Positions 43,790 through 52,325 are shown, counted from the first letter of the stretch. The stretch: DNA of 64,000 nucleotides from an uncultured Alistipes sp. (GCA_900550465.1 URSC01000001.1:186001-250000), one strand, 5' to 3'. The notes: generated by a model not told the origin, from the sequence alone. Made by a program: numbers and translations.

Positions 43790-43995
43790 AATAAAACACT
43801 TTATAAAATAAACTAAAATCATCAAAAAGAAGAGGGGCGCCTGACTCCTCTTTATGATTTTGGACAAAGATAAACTTATTTATATTGTAAACCAAATCTT
43901 TTTTGAAAAATATTAAAAACCAGAGAGCATGTATAATGTATTACAACTATGAGATTCTGCAAATGCTGGCAAAATGAACATCTATGGCAATAAAA

Positions 43996-44036
43996 ACGGT
44001 GCTGCTGAAAAGCCTAAGACTTTTGGGCAGCACCGT
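43996..44036 (-). terminator. rho-independent terminator of the hydrolase-AKR operon
   Basis: ACGGTGCTGC (43996-44005) pairs perfectly with GCAGCACCGT (44027-44036), with an inner AAAAG/CTTTT stem. On the minus strand it is followed by TTTTTATT and lies 27 bases after the hydrolase stop. Confidence 0.85.
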
Positions 44037-44063
44037 TTGTTCAGATGTATTGCTCTCTGATTT

Positions 44064-45026
44064 TTATCTCAGGTATTTTCTGAAAAACGCTTCAATCCGG
44101 TCGAACGGGATGATGTCCGTCCGGTCGTATAAGTCGGTATGGCTCGCACCGGGAATGATCATCAGTTCCTTGTTGTCTCCTTTCAATTTGCCGAAAGCCT
44201 CCCGGGATGCCGGAAGCGAGTATGCCTTTTCTCCATGCACGACAAGCACAGCGGAACTGATTTCGTCTGCATGGTCGAGTAGGGAGAATGTGAGGAAAGG
44301 CAGGTCGGCTATCTTTTCCCAACCTCCGTTGGAGTTCACCGAACGGGGATGGAAGCCGCGCGGGGTCTTGTAATAATCCCGGTAATCCTTCATAAAGCCG
44401 GGCGCGTCGTCGGGCAGATTTGCCGGCACGCCGCCGCTGCGTTCGTTGGTCCGTCCGGCAAGGAGATCGGCGGTGCGCTGTTCGTTGAGCTGCCTGCGCA
44501 TTTCATACCTCTGTTCCTTGTCGTAAGGGTCGAATGCTCCCATCGTGGATGAAACGGTGGCTTTGATGCGGGTATCCTGCACGGCTGCATTGATGCTGAT
44601 GCCTCCGAAGCCGCAGATGCCCAGAATGCCGATGCACTCCCGGTCTACCTCCGGCTGGAGCATGAAGAAATCCACCGCCGCGCTGTAATCTTCGGTGTAG
44701 ATTTCCCCCGATGATATGTATCGGGGCTGTCCGCCGCTCTCTCCGCTGAAAGACGGGTCGAAGGCAAGAGTGATGAACCCGCGTTCGGCAAGGGTCTGGG
44801 CATACAGTCCAGATGCCTGCTCCTTTACCGCCCCGTAAGGACCGCAGACAGCGATGGCAGGCAGTTTCCCTGCATGGTTCTTAGGCATGTACAGGTCGCC
44901 GACCAGACGGATGCCGTAACGGTTGGTGAAGCTGACTTTCTTGTGGCTAACTTTGTCACTGAGGGCAAAAGTTTTGTCCCATTCGGGGGTGTCGATGTAT
45001 TTCGTTTCCATGTTCAATATGTTCAT
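44064..45026 (-). CDS. dienelactone hydrolase-like alpha/beta hydrolase
   Basis: 320 residues (a start five codons later, METKYIDTPEWD, is equally possible). Alpha/beta hydrolase with the nucleophile elbow GICGFGG, so Cys rather than Ser is the predicted nucleophile, as in dienelactone hydrolases. An acid follows in LLDHADE/VVHGEKA, and a late His in IPGASHTDLYD. The N-terminal half has LVGDLYMPKNHAGKLPAIAV. Family knowledge gives lactone or ester hydrolysis. It follows the aldo/keto reductase by 6 bases and ends at a strong terminator, so the two form a short operon for carbonyl/lactone detoxification. Confidence 0.85.
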   Translation of the reverse strand: MNILNMETKYIDTPEWDKTFALSDKVSHKKVSFTNRYGIRLVGDLYMPKNHAGKLPAIAVCGPYGAVKEQASGLYAQTLAERGFITLAFDPSFSGESGGQPRYISSGEIYTEDYSAAVDFFMLQPEVDRECIGILGICGFGGISINAAVQDTRIKATVSSTMGAFDPYDKEQRYEMRRQLNEQRTADLLAGRTNERSGGVPANLPDDAPGFMKDYRDYYKTPRGFHPRSVNSNGGWEKIADLPFLTFSLLDHADEISSAVLVVHGEKAYSLPASREAFGKLKGDNKELMIIPGASHTDLYDRTDIIPFDRIEAFFRKYLR

Positions 45027-45032
45027 TGGTTG

Positions 45033-45881
45033 TTATTCGTGAATCTTGTGCAAGCCGATGCCTTTTACGGTGGGTAAATCCATATCATCGTAAATCGGAC
45101 TCTTCCCTGTGTCCAGTCCGCCAATAGCCTGCATTTCTTGTTCGGTCAGTGTGAAATCAAAAATAGAAAAGTTCTCAATCATCCGCTCCTTGCATACCGT
45201 CTTGGGAATGACCACCACATTGCGCTTGTTCAGCCAGCGGAGCACGACTTGACCGACCGTGCGCCCGTGGTTTTCGGCGATGGCTTTCAGCACGGGATTG
45301 TTCCAGATGTCGTTCTGCCCTTCGGCAAAAGGTGCCCATGCTTCGTGCTGTATGCCTTCGCATTGCAGGAACTTGTTGGCGGCTTGCTGCTGGAAGAACG
45401 GGTGGGTCTCCAACTGGTTGACGGCGGGCTTCACCTCATTGTGCAGGAAAAGGTCCTGCAGGCGTTCATTGGAGAAGCTCGTCACGCCGATGGCGCGGAT
45501 AAGCCCTTCTTTGTAAAGCCGTTCGCAGACTCTCCATGCGGCATAATAGTTGCCGTAGGGCTTGTGCAGCAAGTAGAGGTCGATGTAATCCAGTCCGAGC
45601 AACTTCAACGACTTGTCGAAGGCCCGGAGCGCATCCTCATACTCGTAGTCCTGCACCCACAGTTTGGTGGTGATGAAAAAGTCCTCGCGCCTGATGCCGC
45701 TCTTCCTGATAGCATTGCCCACTTGCTCCTCGTTGAAATAAGAAGCGGCCGTGTCGAACATACGATAACCCACCTCGACGGCATCGCTTACAACTCTTTC
45801 CGTCTCATCCGCCGGAATCTGATAGACGCCGAATCCGATAGCCGGCATCATTACGCCATTGTTCAATCTTACATCTTTCAT
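45033..45881 (-). CDS. aldo/keto reductase (2,5-diketo-gluconate reductase-like)
   Basis: 282 residues. Starts MKDVRLNNGVMMPAIGFGVY; the catalytic tetrad is visible as the Asp/Tyr pair in MFDTAASYFNEEQVG (D near 45, Y near 50), Lys in ITTKLWVQDYEYEDA and His in LYLLHKPYGNYY. The C-terminal NADPH site is VVIPKTVCKERMIENFSIF. It reduces aldehydes or ketones in the cytoplasm. A minus-strand -7 box TAATTTTG lies at 45907-45914. It is divergent from the AraC gene at 46017, which is therefore its likely regulator. Confidence 0.92.
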   Translation of the reverse strand: MKDVRLNNGVMMPAIGFGVYQIPADETERVVSDAVEVGYRMFDTAASYFNEEQVGNAIRKSGIRREDFFITTKLWVQDYEYEDALRAFDKSLKLLGLDYIDLYLLHKPYGNYYAAWRVCERLYKEGLIRAIGVTSFSNERLQDLFLHNEVKPAVNQLETHPFFQQQAANKFLQCEGIQHEAWAPFAEGQNDIWNNPVLKAIAENHGRTVGQVVLRWLNKRNVVVIPKTVCKERMIENFSIFDFTLTEQEMQAIGGLDTGKSPIYDDMDLPTVKGIGLHKIHE

Positions 45882-46016
45882 ATACTCAGAGTTTTAATTT
45901 CTGATGCAAAATTACGGTGTGCCTGTCGTTCCGTTATTACATAATTTGGGGCAATATTTTCACTTTTCGTGGTTTTTGTGTATGTTTGCGGGTAAACGGA
46001 CTCAGATTGTCAGAGA

Positions 46017-46853
46017 ATGGGCGATACGAAATTCGACGGAATCATTTTTTCCGACACATGGCAGGAATTCAACGCCTTGCAGTATGCGGGAAGGGTAATC
46101 CACATCCTTTGCAGAAAGGGCAATATGGGATTTACTTTCCAGGACACCCATTATAACATCGCTGCCGGGGATTATGTCATTCTGCCCAATGCGGCACTTG
46201 CTTCGGACTTCTCCGCGTCAGATGATTTTCAAGGCATACTGATGAACCTTTCGGAGGCATTCGTCACTTCGATTGCCATCCGCAGCAATTATGGCATCAT
46301 AGGGCATCTGTTGCTCTTGCGGAACCCGGTCATGAAACTTTCCGGACGGGACTTCCGTATCTGTGAGGCTGCCCTGCAGTATCTGAGGATGCGCATGGAG
46401 GATGAGACGCATCTTTTCCGCGAGGAATTATTGGGCAGCCTGCTGACTGCGCATATCCTTGACCTGTACGACATTCACGCACGCAGCCGCAAGGAGGTGC
46501 AGGTCTCGGAGCGCGTTACCTCCCTGCTGCGGAATTTCATAGAACTGCTGTATAACGGGGAATATATCCGGAACAGGGACCTTGAATTTTATGCCTCACG
46601 CCTCTGTATCACGCCCCATTATCTGTCCGAAATATGTAAAAAGATAAGCGGGAAACCTGCCTCATACTGGATTGAACGCTTCACCATGCAGGAAATCACC
46701 CGTCTGCTCCGGCAGAAAGAGCTTCCGCTGACGGAAATCGCAGAGCGGATGAATTTCTCCTCTATGTCTTATTTCAGCCGCTATGTCCAGAAACGGTTGG
46801 GTGTTAGTCCCACTGAATACAGGAACAGTATTTTTAAAAATATCGAAAAATGA
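46017..46853 (+). CDS. AraC-family transcriptional regulator
   Basis: 278 residues from ATG 46017. Cupin-like N-terminal sensor (MGFTFQDTHYNIAAGDYVIL) and C-terminal double helix-turn-helix (EFYASRLCITPHYLSEICKK, ITRLLRQKELPLTEIAERMN, SYFSRYVQKRLGVSPTEYR). Divergent from the aldo/keto reductase-hydrolase operon and overlapping the Nim-like gene by 4 bases (ATGA at 46850), so it may control both sides. Effector unknown. Confidence 0.9.
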   Translation: MGDTKFDGIIFSDTWQEFNALQYAGRVIHILCRKGNMGFTFQDTHYNIAAGDYVILPNAALASDFSASDDFQGILMNLSEAFVTSIAIRSNYGIIGHLLLLRNPVMKLSGRDFRICEAALQYLRMRMEDETHLFREELLGSLLTAHILDLYDIHARSRKEVQVSERVTSLLRNFIELLYNGEYIRNRDLEFYASRLCITPHYLSEICKKISGKPASYWIERFTMQEITRLLRQKELPLTEIAERMNFSSMSYFSRYVQKRLGVSPTEYRNSIFKNIEK

Positions 46854-47368
46854 GAAAAGTCAGCAGAGAAATGCCCGCCGAATGGGCTCTGGAGGTCATG
46901 CGCAAGGCCCCGTACATCACGGTAAGTTTCATCCGGAAGGACGGTTCCGCCTACGGTCTGCCGCTGTCGCTGGCATCGGCGGAGGACGGGCGGGTATGGT
47001 ATTTCCACTGCGCTCTGGAGGGGGAGAAGCTCGAGGCTATCGAGGCGCATCCTCAGGTATGCCTTTCAGCCGTAAGCAAATGCTCCCCGACGGTCGGGCC
47101 CAAGGACGGCTCATTCACACTTCAATACCGCTCGGCTGTGGCCTTCGGCCGCGCTGAGCAGGTCTTCGACGAGGAGGAGAAAATCCGGGCCCTCCGCCTC
47201 ATCTGCGAGCGGTTCCTGCCCCGGCACATGGATGCATTCGACGAGTCCGTACGCCGCAGCCTGCACCGCACTGCAGTGGTGCGTATCACCCTCACCGCGC
47301 CGCCGACCGGCAAGCGCAAGCAGTACGACAGGGAAGGGGAGGAGATGAAGTACGGGCGGATGGAGTAA
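46850..47368 (+). CDS. pyridoxamine 5'-phosphate oxidase-fold (Nim-like) flavoprotein
   Basis: 172 residues of the split-barrel flavin-binding family: VMRKAPYITVSFIRKDGSAY, GLPLSLASAEDGRVWYFHCA, LEAIEAHPQVCLSAVSKCSP, then YRSAVAFGRAEQVFDEEEK. This is the pattern of the 5-nitroimidazole-reductase-like group found in Bacteroidales. Such proteins reduce nitro compounds or handle flavin; resistance cannot be claimed from similarity alone. Translationally coupled to the AraC gene. Confidence 0.85.
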   Translation: MRKVSREMPAEWALEVMRKAPYITVSFIRKDGSAYGLPLSLASAEDGRVWYFHCALEGEKLEAIEAHPQVCLSAVSKCSPTVGPKDGSFTLQYRSAVAFGRAEQVFDEEEKIRALRLICERFLPRHMDAFDESVRRSLHRTAVVRITLTAPPTGKRKQYDREGEEMKYGRME

Positions 47369-47373
47369 GCCCG

Positions 47374-48270
47374 TCAGCTGTTTATGCGGTATTCCTTTGG
47401 CGTGCACCCGACTTCCTTTTTGAAGAAGCGCTGGAAATGCTGAGGGTACTGAAAGCCGAGCATGTCGGCGATCTGCTTAATACTCGCATCCGGCTCGAAC
47501 AGGGCGTTCTTGGCCTTTTCGACGATTTTCAGATGTATGTGCTCCCGGGCGGTCTTACCGGTCTCAGCCTTCACCAAGTCTCCGAAATAGTTGGGGGACA
47601 GGCATATCTTATCGGCAAAATACTTCACGGTAGGCAGTCCGTACCGTTCGGCCATGCCGGAATCCCAATAATCATCCAGCAGCCGCTCGAAACGTACAAG
47701 CACATCGTTGTTCAGTTCCTCGCGGGTGATGAACTGCCGCTCGTAGAAACGCATGCAGTAATTGAGCAGCACCTCGATATTGGAGATAATCAGAGGCTTG
47801 GAGAACTTGTCTATCGGATGATTCAGCTCATGGGCGATCTTGCTCATGTAGTCCTGTATGGTCACGCGCTCATCCACGGACAGATGCAGGGCCTCATTGG
47901 ACGCATACGAAAAGAAGGTGTATTGCCTTATCTTCTGGGCCAACGGTGTACGGTGCAGGAAATCCGGATGGAACAGCAGCGCGTCGGCTTCCGGCACGGG
48001 ACCGTCCTCGATGCGGTGAACGGCTATGGTCTGCCCCGGTGCAAAGCAGACTACCGTCTCGTCGTCGTAATCGTACTTCGTCTTTCCATAATTGATGGTG
48101 CATCCCACGGTCTTTTTCAGAAAGAGGGCATAAAACCCGAAGGTCATCCGGTGGGCATCCGGCTGGCTCTCCGAACCGTCGAAATGCACGACGCTGACCA
48201 GCGGATGCTGCGTGTGGAATCCGAAAAACCGGTTGTACTGCTCTATCGTGTCTGCTTTTATGATTTCCAT
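47374..48270 (-). CDS. AraC-family transcriptional regulator
   Basis: 298 residues from ATG 48268-48270 (MEIIKADTIEQYNRFFG). Sensor domain with TQHPLVSVVHFDGSESQ and VCFAPGQTIAVH, then double helix-turn-helix (FADKICLSPNYFGDLVKAET, IADMLGFQYPQHFQRFFKKE). A paralog of the regulator at 8699-9598, which sits in an analogous redox cluster. Convergent with the Nim-like gene (5 bases apart). The targets may be the genes to its right, but the sequence gives no direct evidence. Confidence 0.88.
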   Translation of the reverse strand: MEIIKADTIEQYNRFFGFHTQHPLVSVVHFDGSESQPDAHRMTFGFYALFLKKTVGCTINYGKTKYDYDDETVVCFAPGQTIAVHRIEDGPVPEADALLFHPDFLHRTPLAQKIRQYTFFSYASNEALHLSVDERVTIQDYMSKIAHELNHPIDKFSKPLIISNIEVLLNYCMRFYERQFITREELNNDVLVRFERLLDDYWDSGMAERYGLPTVKYFADKICLSPNYFGDLVKAETGKTAREHIHLKIVEKAKNALFEPDASIKQIADMLGFQYPQHFQRFFKKEVGCTPKEYRINS

Positions 48271-48427
48271 ATACTTGACCAATTGCGTTCCGTTGCAAAA
48301 ATACATTTTTCTACTAAAGTCTTGATGCGGGAAAGGCGTGAAAACGTACTTGCGGTATCTCTTTCAGTAATACGTATAATTTGAGGTCAGGACGCGGCCC
48401 ATACCGGCAAAATCCCTACTAAAGCAG

Positions 48428-48802
48428 CTATAGCAGCCGTATCAGCACATACCCGCCTAAAGTAGCCAGTATTCCACAGATTACGCTTCCGATAACGTAC
48501 AGCAGGAACATCTGGATATTCCCGCCCTGGAGCATTGTCACAGCCTCATTGGAGAAGGTAGAAAATGTCGTGAAGCCACCGCACAGGCCGGTCGTGAGCA
48601 GCAGGCACAGAGCGGAAGGAGTCTCGGAGTATTTGGAAAACAGGCCGTAGAGCAGGCCGATCAGCAGACATCCGGCGATATTGACTATGAAAGTGGCCGT
48701 CGGGAAGACGCTCCCGCGGGGCGGAAGAGCCAGCGATACGAGATACCGCAGTATGCCGCCTGCACAGCTGCCTAATCCGACGAGAAGAATGGACTTAATC
48801 AT
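48428..48802 (-). CDS. crcB: fluoride channel CrcB (Fluc)
   Basis: 124 residues from ATG 48800-48802 (MIKSILLVGLGSCAGGILRY). Four membrane helices and the family motifs GxxGGxxRY near the start, FPTATFIVNIAGCLLIG and the fluoride-path TTGLCGGFTTFSTFSNEA. It forms a dual-topology dimer that lets fluoride leave the cell. Its ATG overlaps the stop of the CAT-like gene (48799-48802), so it is expressed with that gene; I see no fluoride riboswitch directly upstream. Confidence 0.93.
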   Translation of the reverse strand: MIKSILLVGLGSCAGGILRYLVSLALPPRGSVFPTATFIVNIAGCLLIGLLYGLFSKYSETPSALCLLLTTGLCGGFTTFSTFSNEAVTMLQGGNIQMFLLYVIGSVICGILATLGGYVLIRLL

Positions 48803-49410
48803 AGCTGTACGGCTTTCTGGAGACGGTCGAGGAACATCGCTGCGTGCGCTCCGTCCATCTGGGTGTGGTGGAACTGGAATGAGACGGTCAGGGTCTTGCG
48901 GAAGAAATGCCGCCTGTACCGGCCCCATATCAGGAAAGGATTGTTGAAGATACCGCTGTACATGCCGACGGCCCCGTCTATATCGTACCGGGCGAGGGCG
49001 GAGGTGCCTATGACCATGCTGTCGGTGATGTCGTGGTTCCTGCATTTCTCCGCCACCTCCGCCGTCAGCCGCAGATAGTCCCGATTGAACGCCGCCAGGT
49101 TTTCCGACCAGGGGATGTCGCAGGAGCTGACCTCACCCCGGCTGTCCGCGACAATAGTGTTCACGGCGATGGAGTCATACTGCATCAGCTTCCGTCCGAC
49201 CGGCAGCATGTAGAACTCCTTGATGCCGCTGGCCGCCCGTCCGACACACCAGCACATCAGCATATTCAGCTTGAGCCCTTTCCTCCGGCTGAACCGGACG
49301 AGCCTCGTCACATCCACTGTCTTTATCAGCGTGACCATCGGCATAGGCGCGTCCATCCACAGCCGGAACGCCTCGGCCCTTGTCGTTTCTTCGGGATTGA
49401 TTTCTCTCAT
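48799..49410 (-). CDS. chloramphenicol acetyltransferase-like protein
   Basis: 203 residues, CAT fold: N-terminal RLVRFSRRKGLKLNMLMCWC, central IPWSENLAAFNRDY, PFLIWGRYRRHFFRK, and the catalytic FQFHHTQMDGAHAAMFLDRL near residue 175-194, containing the active-site His of the HHxxxDG motif. Family members acetylate chloramphenicol or other hydroxyl acceptors with acetyl-CoA as trimers; many chromosomal homologs have no resistance role. Stop overlaps the crcB start. Divergent from the flavodoxin gene. Confidence 0.88.
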   Translation of the reverse strand: MREINPEETTRAEAFRLWMDAPMPMVTLIKTVDVTRLVRFSRRKGLKLNMLMCWCVGRAASGIKEFYMLPVGRKLMQYDSIAVNTIVADSRGEVSSCDIPWSENLAAFNRDYLRLTAEVAEKCRNHDITDSMVIGTSALARYDIDGAVGMYSGIFNNPFLIWGRYRRHFFRKTLTVSFQFHHTQMDGAHAAMFLDRLQKAVQL

Positions 49411-49455
49411 TGTGATAATGATTTTTAAAGGGCGGCAAAATTACAATAATTTGGA

Positions 49456-49486
49456 TTGCTGCAAACTGTCTGATTTTATAAATTTG
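49456..49486 (+). promoter_or_regulatory. promoter of the flavodoxin-like gene
   Basis: TTG (49456-49458), 20 bases, TAAATTTG (49479-49486): a good Bacteroidales -33/-7 pair, 25 bases before ATG 49511. This fixes the start against the longer open frame. Confidence 0.65.
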
Positions 49487-49510
49487 CGTTGTATTAAAAT
49501 TCAGGATACA

Positions 49511-50119
49511 ATGAAGGTACTTTTAATCAACGGAAGCCCGAGAAGCAATGGGAATACATTCACGGCCCTGAAGGAAGTGGCCGGGGCCCTCGGGGCGGAG
49601 GGAGTGGAAACTGAGATAGTGTCAATAGGGGCGAATGCCGTCCAGGGCTGCATCGCCTGCCGCAAGTGCGCGGAGCTGGGACGCTGCGTGTTCAATGACG
49701 GACTCTACAGCAGTATATGGGAAAAACTCCGGACGGCGGACGGCATCGTCATCGGCTCTCCGGTATATTACGCCGGGCCAAACGGTTCGCTCTGTGCCCT
49801 GCTGGACCGGCTATTCTATTCGGCCGCACAGCTGCTGGAGTACAAGCCGGCCGCAGCGGTGGCTGTCTGCCGCAGGGGAGGAGCCAGCGCGGCATTGGAC
49901 CGTCTGAACAAATATTTTTCCATCAGCAATATGCCGGTGGTCAGCTCCCAGTACTGGAATATCGCATACGGCTCTCAGCCCGGCGAGGCGGCCCGGGATG
50001 CCGAGGGCATGCAGACCATGCGCACTCTCGGCCGCAACATGGCCTGGGTGCTGAAAGGCCTGAAGACGCAGCCCCTGCCCAGGAAAGAGCCCGCCGTCAA
50101 GACCAACTTCGTCCGATAG
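49511..50119 (+). CDS. flavodoxin-fold NAD(P)H-dependent oxidoreductase
   Basis: 202 residues from ATG 49511. FMN phosphate loop INGSPRSNGNTFTALKEV at 6-23, cysteine motif QGCIACRKCAELGRCVFND near 45-65, flavin contact SPVYYAGPNGSLCALLDRLF near 80-100, and a tail VKTNFVR typical of iron-sulfur flavoprotein-like reductases. Predicted to reduce quinones or nitro/azo compounds. A longer in-frame opening from 49220 overlaps the divergent CAT gene and was rejected. Confidence 0.9.
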   Translation: MKVLLINGSPRSNGNTFTALKEVAGALGAEGVETEIVSIGANAVQGCIACRKCAELGRCVFNDGLYSSIWEKLRTADGIVIGSPVYYAGPNGSLCALLDRLFYSAAQLLEYKPAAAVAVCRRGGASAALDRLNKYFSISNMPVVSSQYWNIAYGSQPGEAARDAEGMQTMRTLGRNMAWVLKGLKTQPLPRKEPAVKTNFVR

Positions 50120-50171
50120 TCAGTAAGCGGCGGAATCCGTAAAATGGGACTGAATGTCCTTACAGGCGGAA

Positions 50172-50242
50172 AGTCTGTAATGTAGGTAATCTGGCATTCT
50201 ACTGAATGATAGTAAATTAGGCAGTTTTGACAGAAACAGACT
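50172..50242. repeat. 71-bp unit with inverted heptamer ends (unit C)
   Basis: AGTCTGT (50172-50178) and ACAGACT (50236-50242) enclose 71 bases in the gap between two convergent gene ends. The centre holds CATTCTACTGAATG, a small hairpin. Confidence 0.65.
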
Positions 50243-50332
50243 GAAGAGTAGGACTTGAGCATGTGAATCTAAACACCAGTCATAGAGGCACTGTAGCGGG
50301 GGTAGATATTTTTTGACTCTTTTTATCAGGTT

Positions 50333-50405
50333 AGTCTGTAATTTTTGTACTGGGTGTAAGTGTTGGAAAATTAGTTTTCTATGTAAAATATGAGGGCAAC
50401 AGACT
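50333..50405. repeat. 73-bp unit with inverted heptamer ends (unit D)
   Basis: AGTCTGT (50333-50339) and ACAGACT (50399-50405) enclose 73 bases. It starts 161 bases after unit C, close to the 163-base step between units A and B. The centre has GAAAATTAGTTTTC, a small hairpin. Confidence 0.65.
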
Positions 50406-50421
50406 GTCCGTTTCCACCCTC

Positions 50422-50493
50422 AGTCTGTTATTTCATATTCGGACTCAATTCGTTTAATTTCAGCACTTTAGCACAAAAAGAGCAAAACAGACT
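50422..50493. repeat. 72-bp unit with inverted heptamer ends (unit E)
   Basis: AGTCTGT (50422-50428) and ACAGACT (50487-50493) enclose 72 bases, 16 bases after unit D. Units C-E take up most of the 50120-50529 gap, in which I see no gene. Confidence 0.65.
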
Positions 50494-50529
50494 CTTCGAA
50501 GCCGAAGCCATCCCGCTGTGGGTCTACGG

Positions 50530-51300
50530 CTATAGATTCTTGCTGCGACGGAAGGCACTGGGAGTAAGGCCTGATTCCTCCTTGAACCAGCGGCAGAAGA
50601 AGGATTCGTTGGGAAAATGCAGGGTGTCGCTGATCTGGCGGACGGAGAGGTCCGTGGAGTTGAGCAGGGCCTTGGCCTCGATGAGGACGCGCTCGCGGAT
50701 GATGCGGCCTGGGCTTTTGCCGGAGGCGGCCTTGACCTGGCGGGCGAAGGAGGAGGTGGATATCTGCAGGAAGCCCCTGACCACATTCCCCCTGACCCGC
50801 TGCTCAGTGAATCGGTATATCCCCTTTACGGCCCTGTACAGCCGGATATAGTTGCTCATGGCCTCCTCTTCCAGATGCACCGTTACTGGAAAAGCCCGGT
50901 GCTGGATGAGCGAGGGCACCTCCGACGTGGAGCACTGCAGGTATTCGACATCATGCCCGTCAGTGAAGGCCATTGCTATGATTTTCAGATCGGAAGAGCA
51001 CATCATGGATTCAACTACCGAACCTGACTGCACTATCAGGGCATCGCCGGCAGAGACCTGGTACTGTCTGCCGTTGACCGAGGCCGTCAGCTGTCCGCGT
51101 ACCACTACGACAGCGGCTGTAAATGAGAGCTTGTAGGGGAATCGGTTGATATCCTGCTGTGCCTCCCCGTCCGAGACATACGAGGTGAGAGTCCGGTCAT
51201 CATCCAGATTGTCATCCAAGAAGATGTCCCGGTCTATGGCAAGGCTCTTTCCGAGTTCGTGGAACAGCTCGAGACGTATCAGCGGCAGTGTCTTTTTCAT
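50530..51300 (-). CDS. AraC-family transcriptional regulator
   Basis: 256 residues. N-terminal cupin-like region (VVVVRGQLTASVNGRQYQVS, AGDALIVQSGSVVESMM) and C-terminal double helix-turn-helix (TSSFARQVKAASGKSPGRII, LSVRQISDTLHFPNESFFCR, WFKEESGLTPSAFRR). It lies 5 bases downstream of the Fic gene on the same strand and may be translated from the same message. Target genes unknown; the acyl-CoA ligase diverging from the Fic gene is one possibility. Confidence 0.88.
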   Translation of the reverse strand: MKKTLPLIRLELFHELGKSLAIDRDIFLDDNLDDDRTLTSYVSDGEAQQDINRFPYKLSFTAAVVVVRGQLTASVNGRQYQVSAGDALIVQSGSVVESMMCSSDLKIIAMAFTDGHDVEYLQCSTSEVPSLIQHRAFPVTVHLEEEAMSNYIRLYRAVKGIYRFTEQRVRGNVVRGFLQISTSSFARQVKAASGKSPGRIIRERVLIEAKALLNSTDLSVRQISDTLHFPNESFFCRWFKEESGLTPSAFRRSKNL

Positions 51301-51305
51301 GAGAA

Positions 51306-52199
51306 TCAGTCATTCTGTTCGTAATAATAAGAGTAGTCTATTCCCTTCATAAACATCTCGCGGTCATCAATCTTAGTGGTCAATGCGGGCTTTACCAAGG
51401 CTTTGATGTGAGTGCCGTCCGTCACACTTTCACGCATGGCTGCCAAATATTCGTTCTTATCTATCTGACTCCAATCCACACACCTTTTGAGTGACCGTTT
51501 TAGCATCAAGTCAAGCCAAATACGGGTAGCACGGCCATTTCCTTCCATGAAAGGATGGGCCACATTCATCTCGATATATTTGTCCATAATCTCATCGAAA
51601 GTGGTTTCCGGCATATGCTCAATTACTTGGAGTGTTTCGGGGAAATGCAGGCAATTTGCAAAAGTAAATCCTCCTTTTGAGATATTCTTTGTGCGTACCT
51701 GTCCAGCAAAATCGTATAACCCTCCAAAGATATAGGCATGAATCTGTTGCAGACATTTTAAACTGCCGGGCTCAAGAGCACGCAACAGGCCGCTTTCATA
51801 TAACTGATAAGCCTTTTTCCGGCTTTGGCCGTCTAACGTATTGTCGCTATAGGTGAACCAATCAAGGAATTCGTTTGCCCTGTTATTGGGATAATGTTTA
51901 GCAAGTAGGGCTACATTCTCACTATTAAGCACATCTGCCACACGTGATTTCCCATCCGGAGCTTCAAATTTGAACCTGTGAGTGTCACTCACGAGTTGAA
52001 TGCCTTCCTGCTTCAGCTTCCGCTTCAGCCATCGCCAATAGTTTCCAGCCTTCGTATAATCCGGCTCATTATTGATAGCCCGGACAATATCGGTCGCCGA
52101 GAACCACCAGCAGTTATTCTCATCATCCCATACAGCCCGTACTTCCCAGTCATTAAAGAAACGGATGGATTTCTTTGGTTGTCTTTTTATCTCTTCCAT
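51306..52199 (-). CDS. BRO-N/Fic-domain protein (predicted AMPylase)
   Basis: 297 residues from ATG 52197-52199 (MEEIKRQPKKSIRFFNDWEV). N-terminal BRO-N-like domain at about 10-120 (WEVRAVWDDENNCWWFSATD, IVRAINNEPDYTKAGNYW), a DNA-binding module usually found in phage antirepressors. C-terminal Fic domain at about 140-260 with the complete active site HPFMEGNGRATR from H215. Family knowledge: Fic enzymes attach AMP or a related group to target proteins, often as toxins. A toxin-like or phage-responsive role is inferred from the fusion. I do not see a clear inhibitory (S/T)xxxE(G/N) helix in the chain. Divergent from the acyl-CoA ligase. Confidence 0.85.
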   Translation of the reverse strand: MEEIKRQPKKSIRFFNDWEVRAVWDDENNCWWFSATDIVRAINNEPDYTKAGNYWRWLKRKLKQEGIQLVSDTHRFKFEAPDGKSRVADVLNSENVALLAKHYPNNRANEFLDWFTYSDNTLDGQSRKKAYQLYESGLLRALEPGSLKCLQQIHAYIFGGLYDFAGQVRTKNISKGGFTFANCLHFPETLQVIEHMPETTFDEIMDKYIEMNVAHPFMEGNGRATRIWLDLMLKRSLKRCVDWSQIDKNEYLAAMRESVTDGTHIKALVKPALTTKIDDREMFMKGIDYSYYYEQND

Positions 52200-52325
52200 A
52201 AATGCAAATTTAGCAAAAAGTTCCAAACAGGACAATTTTAGTATCATCAAGACAATGTAATATGTCCTGATTGGCAGATAATTTGCAAAATACACAGGTG
52301 TAACACGTGGCAAATAAACAAAGCA

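Noticed and set aside
49220..49510. 97-codon extension of the flavodoxin-like gene
   Set aside because: It overlaps the divergent CAT-like gene and crosses a good promoter; ATG 49511 gives the normal family start.
50172..50493. Reading the heptamer units as a CRISPR array
   Set aside because: The conserved parts are only 7 bases, alternate in orientation, spacing is irregular (64, 97, 66, 23, 65) and no cas genes are present.
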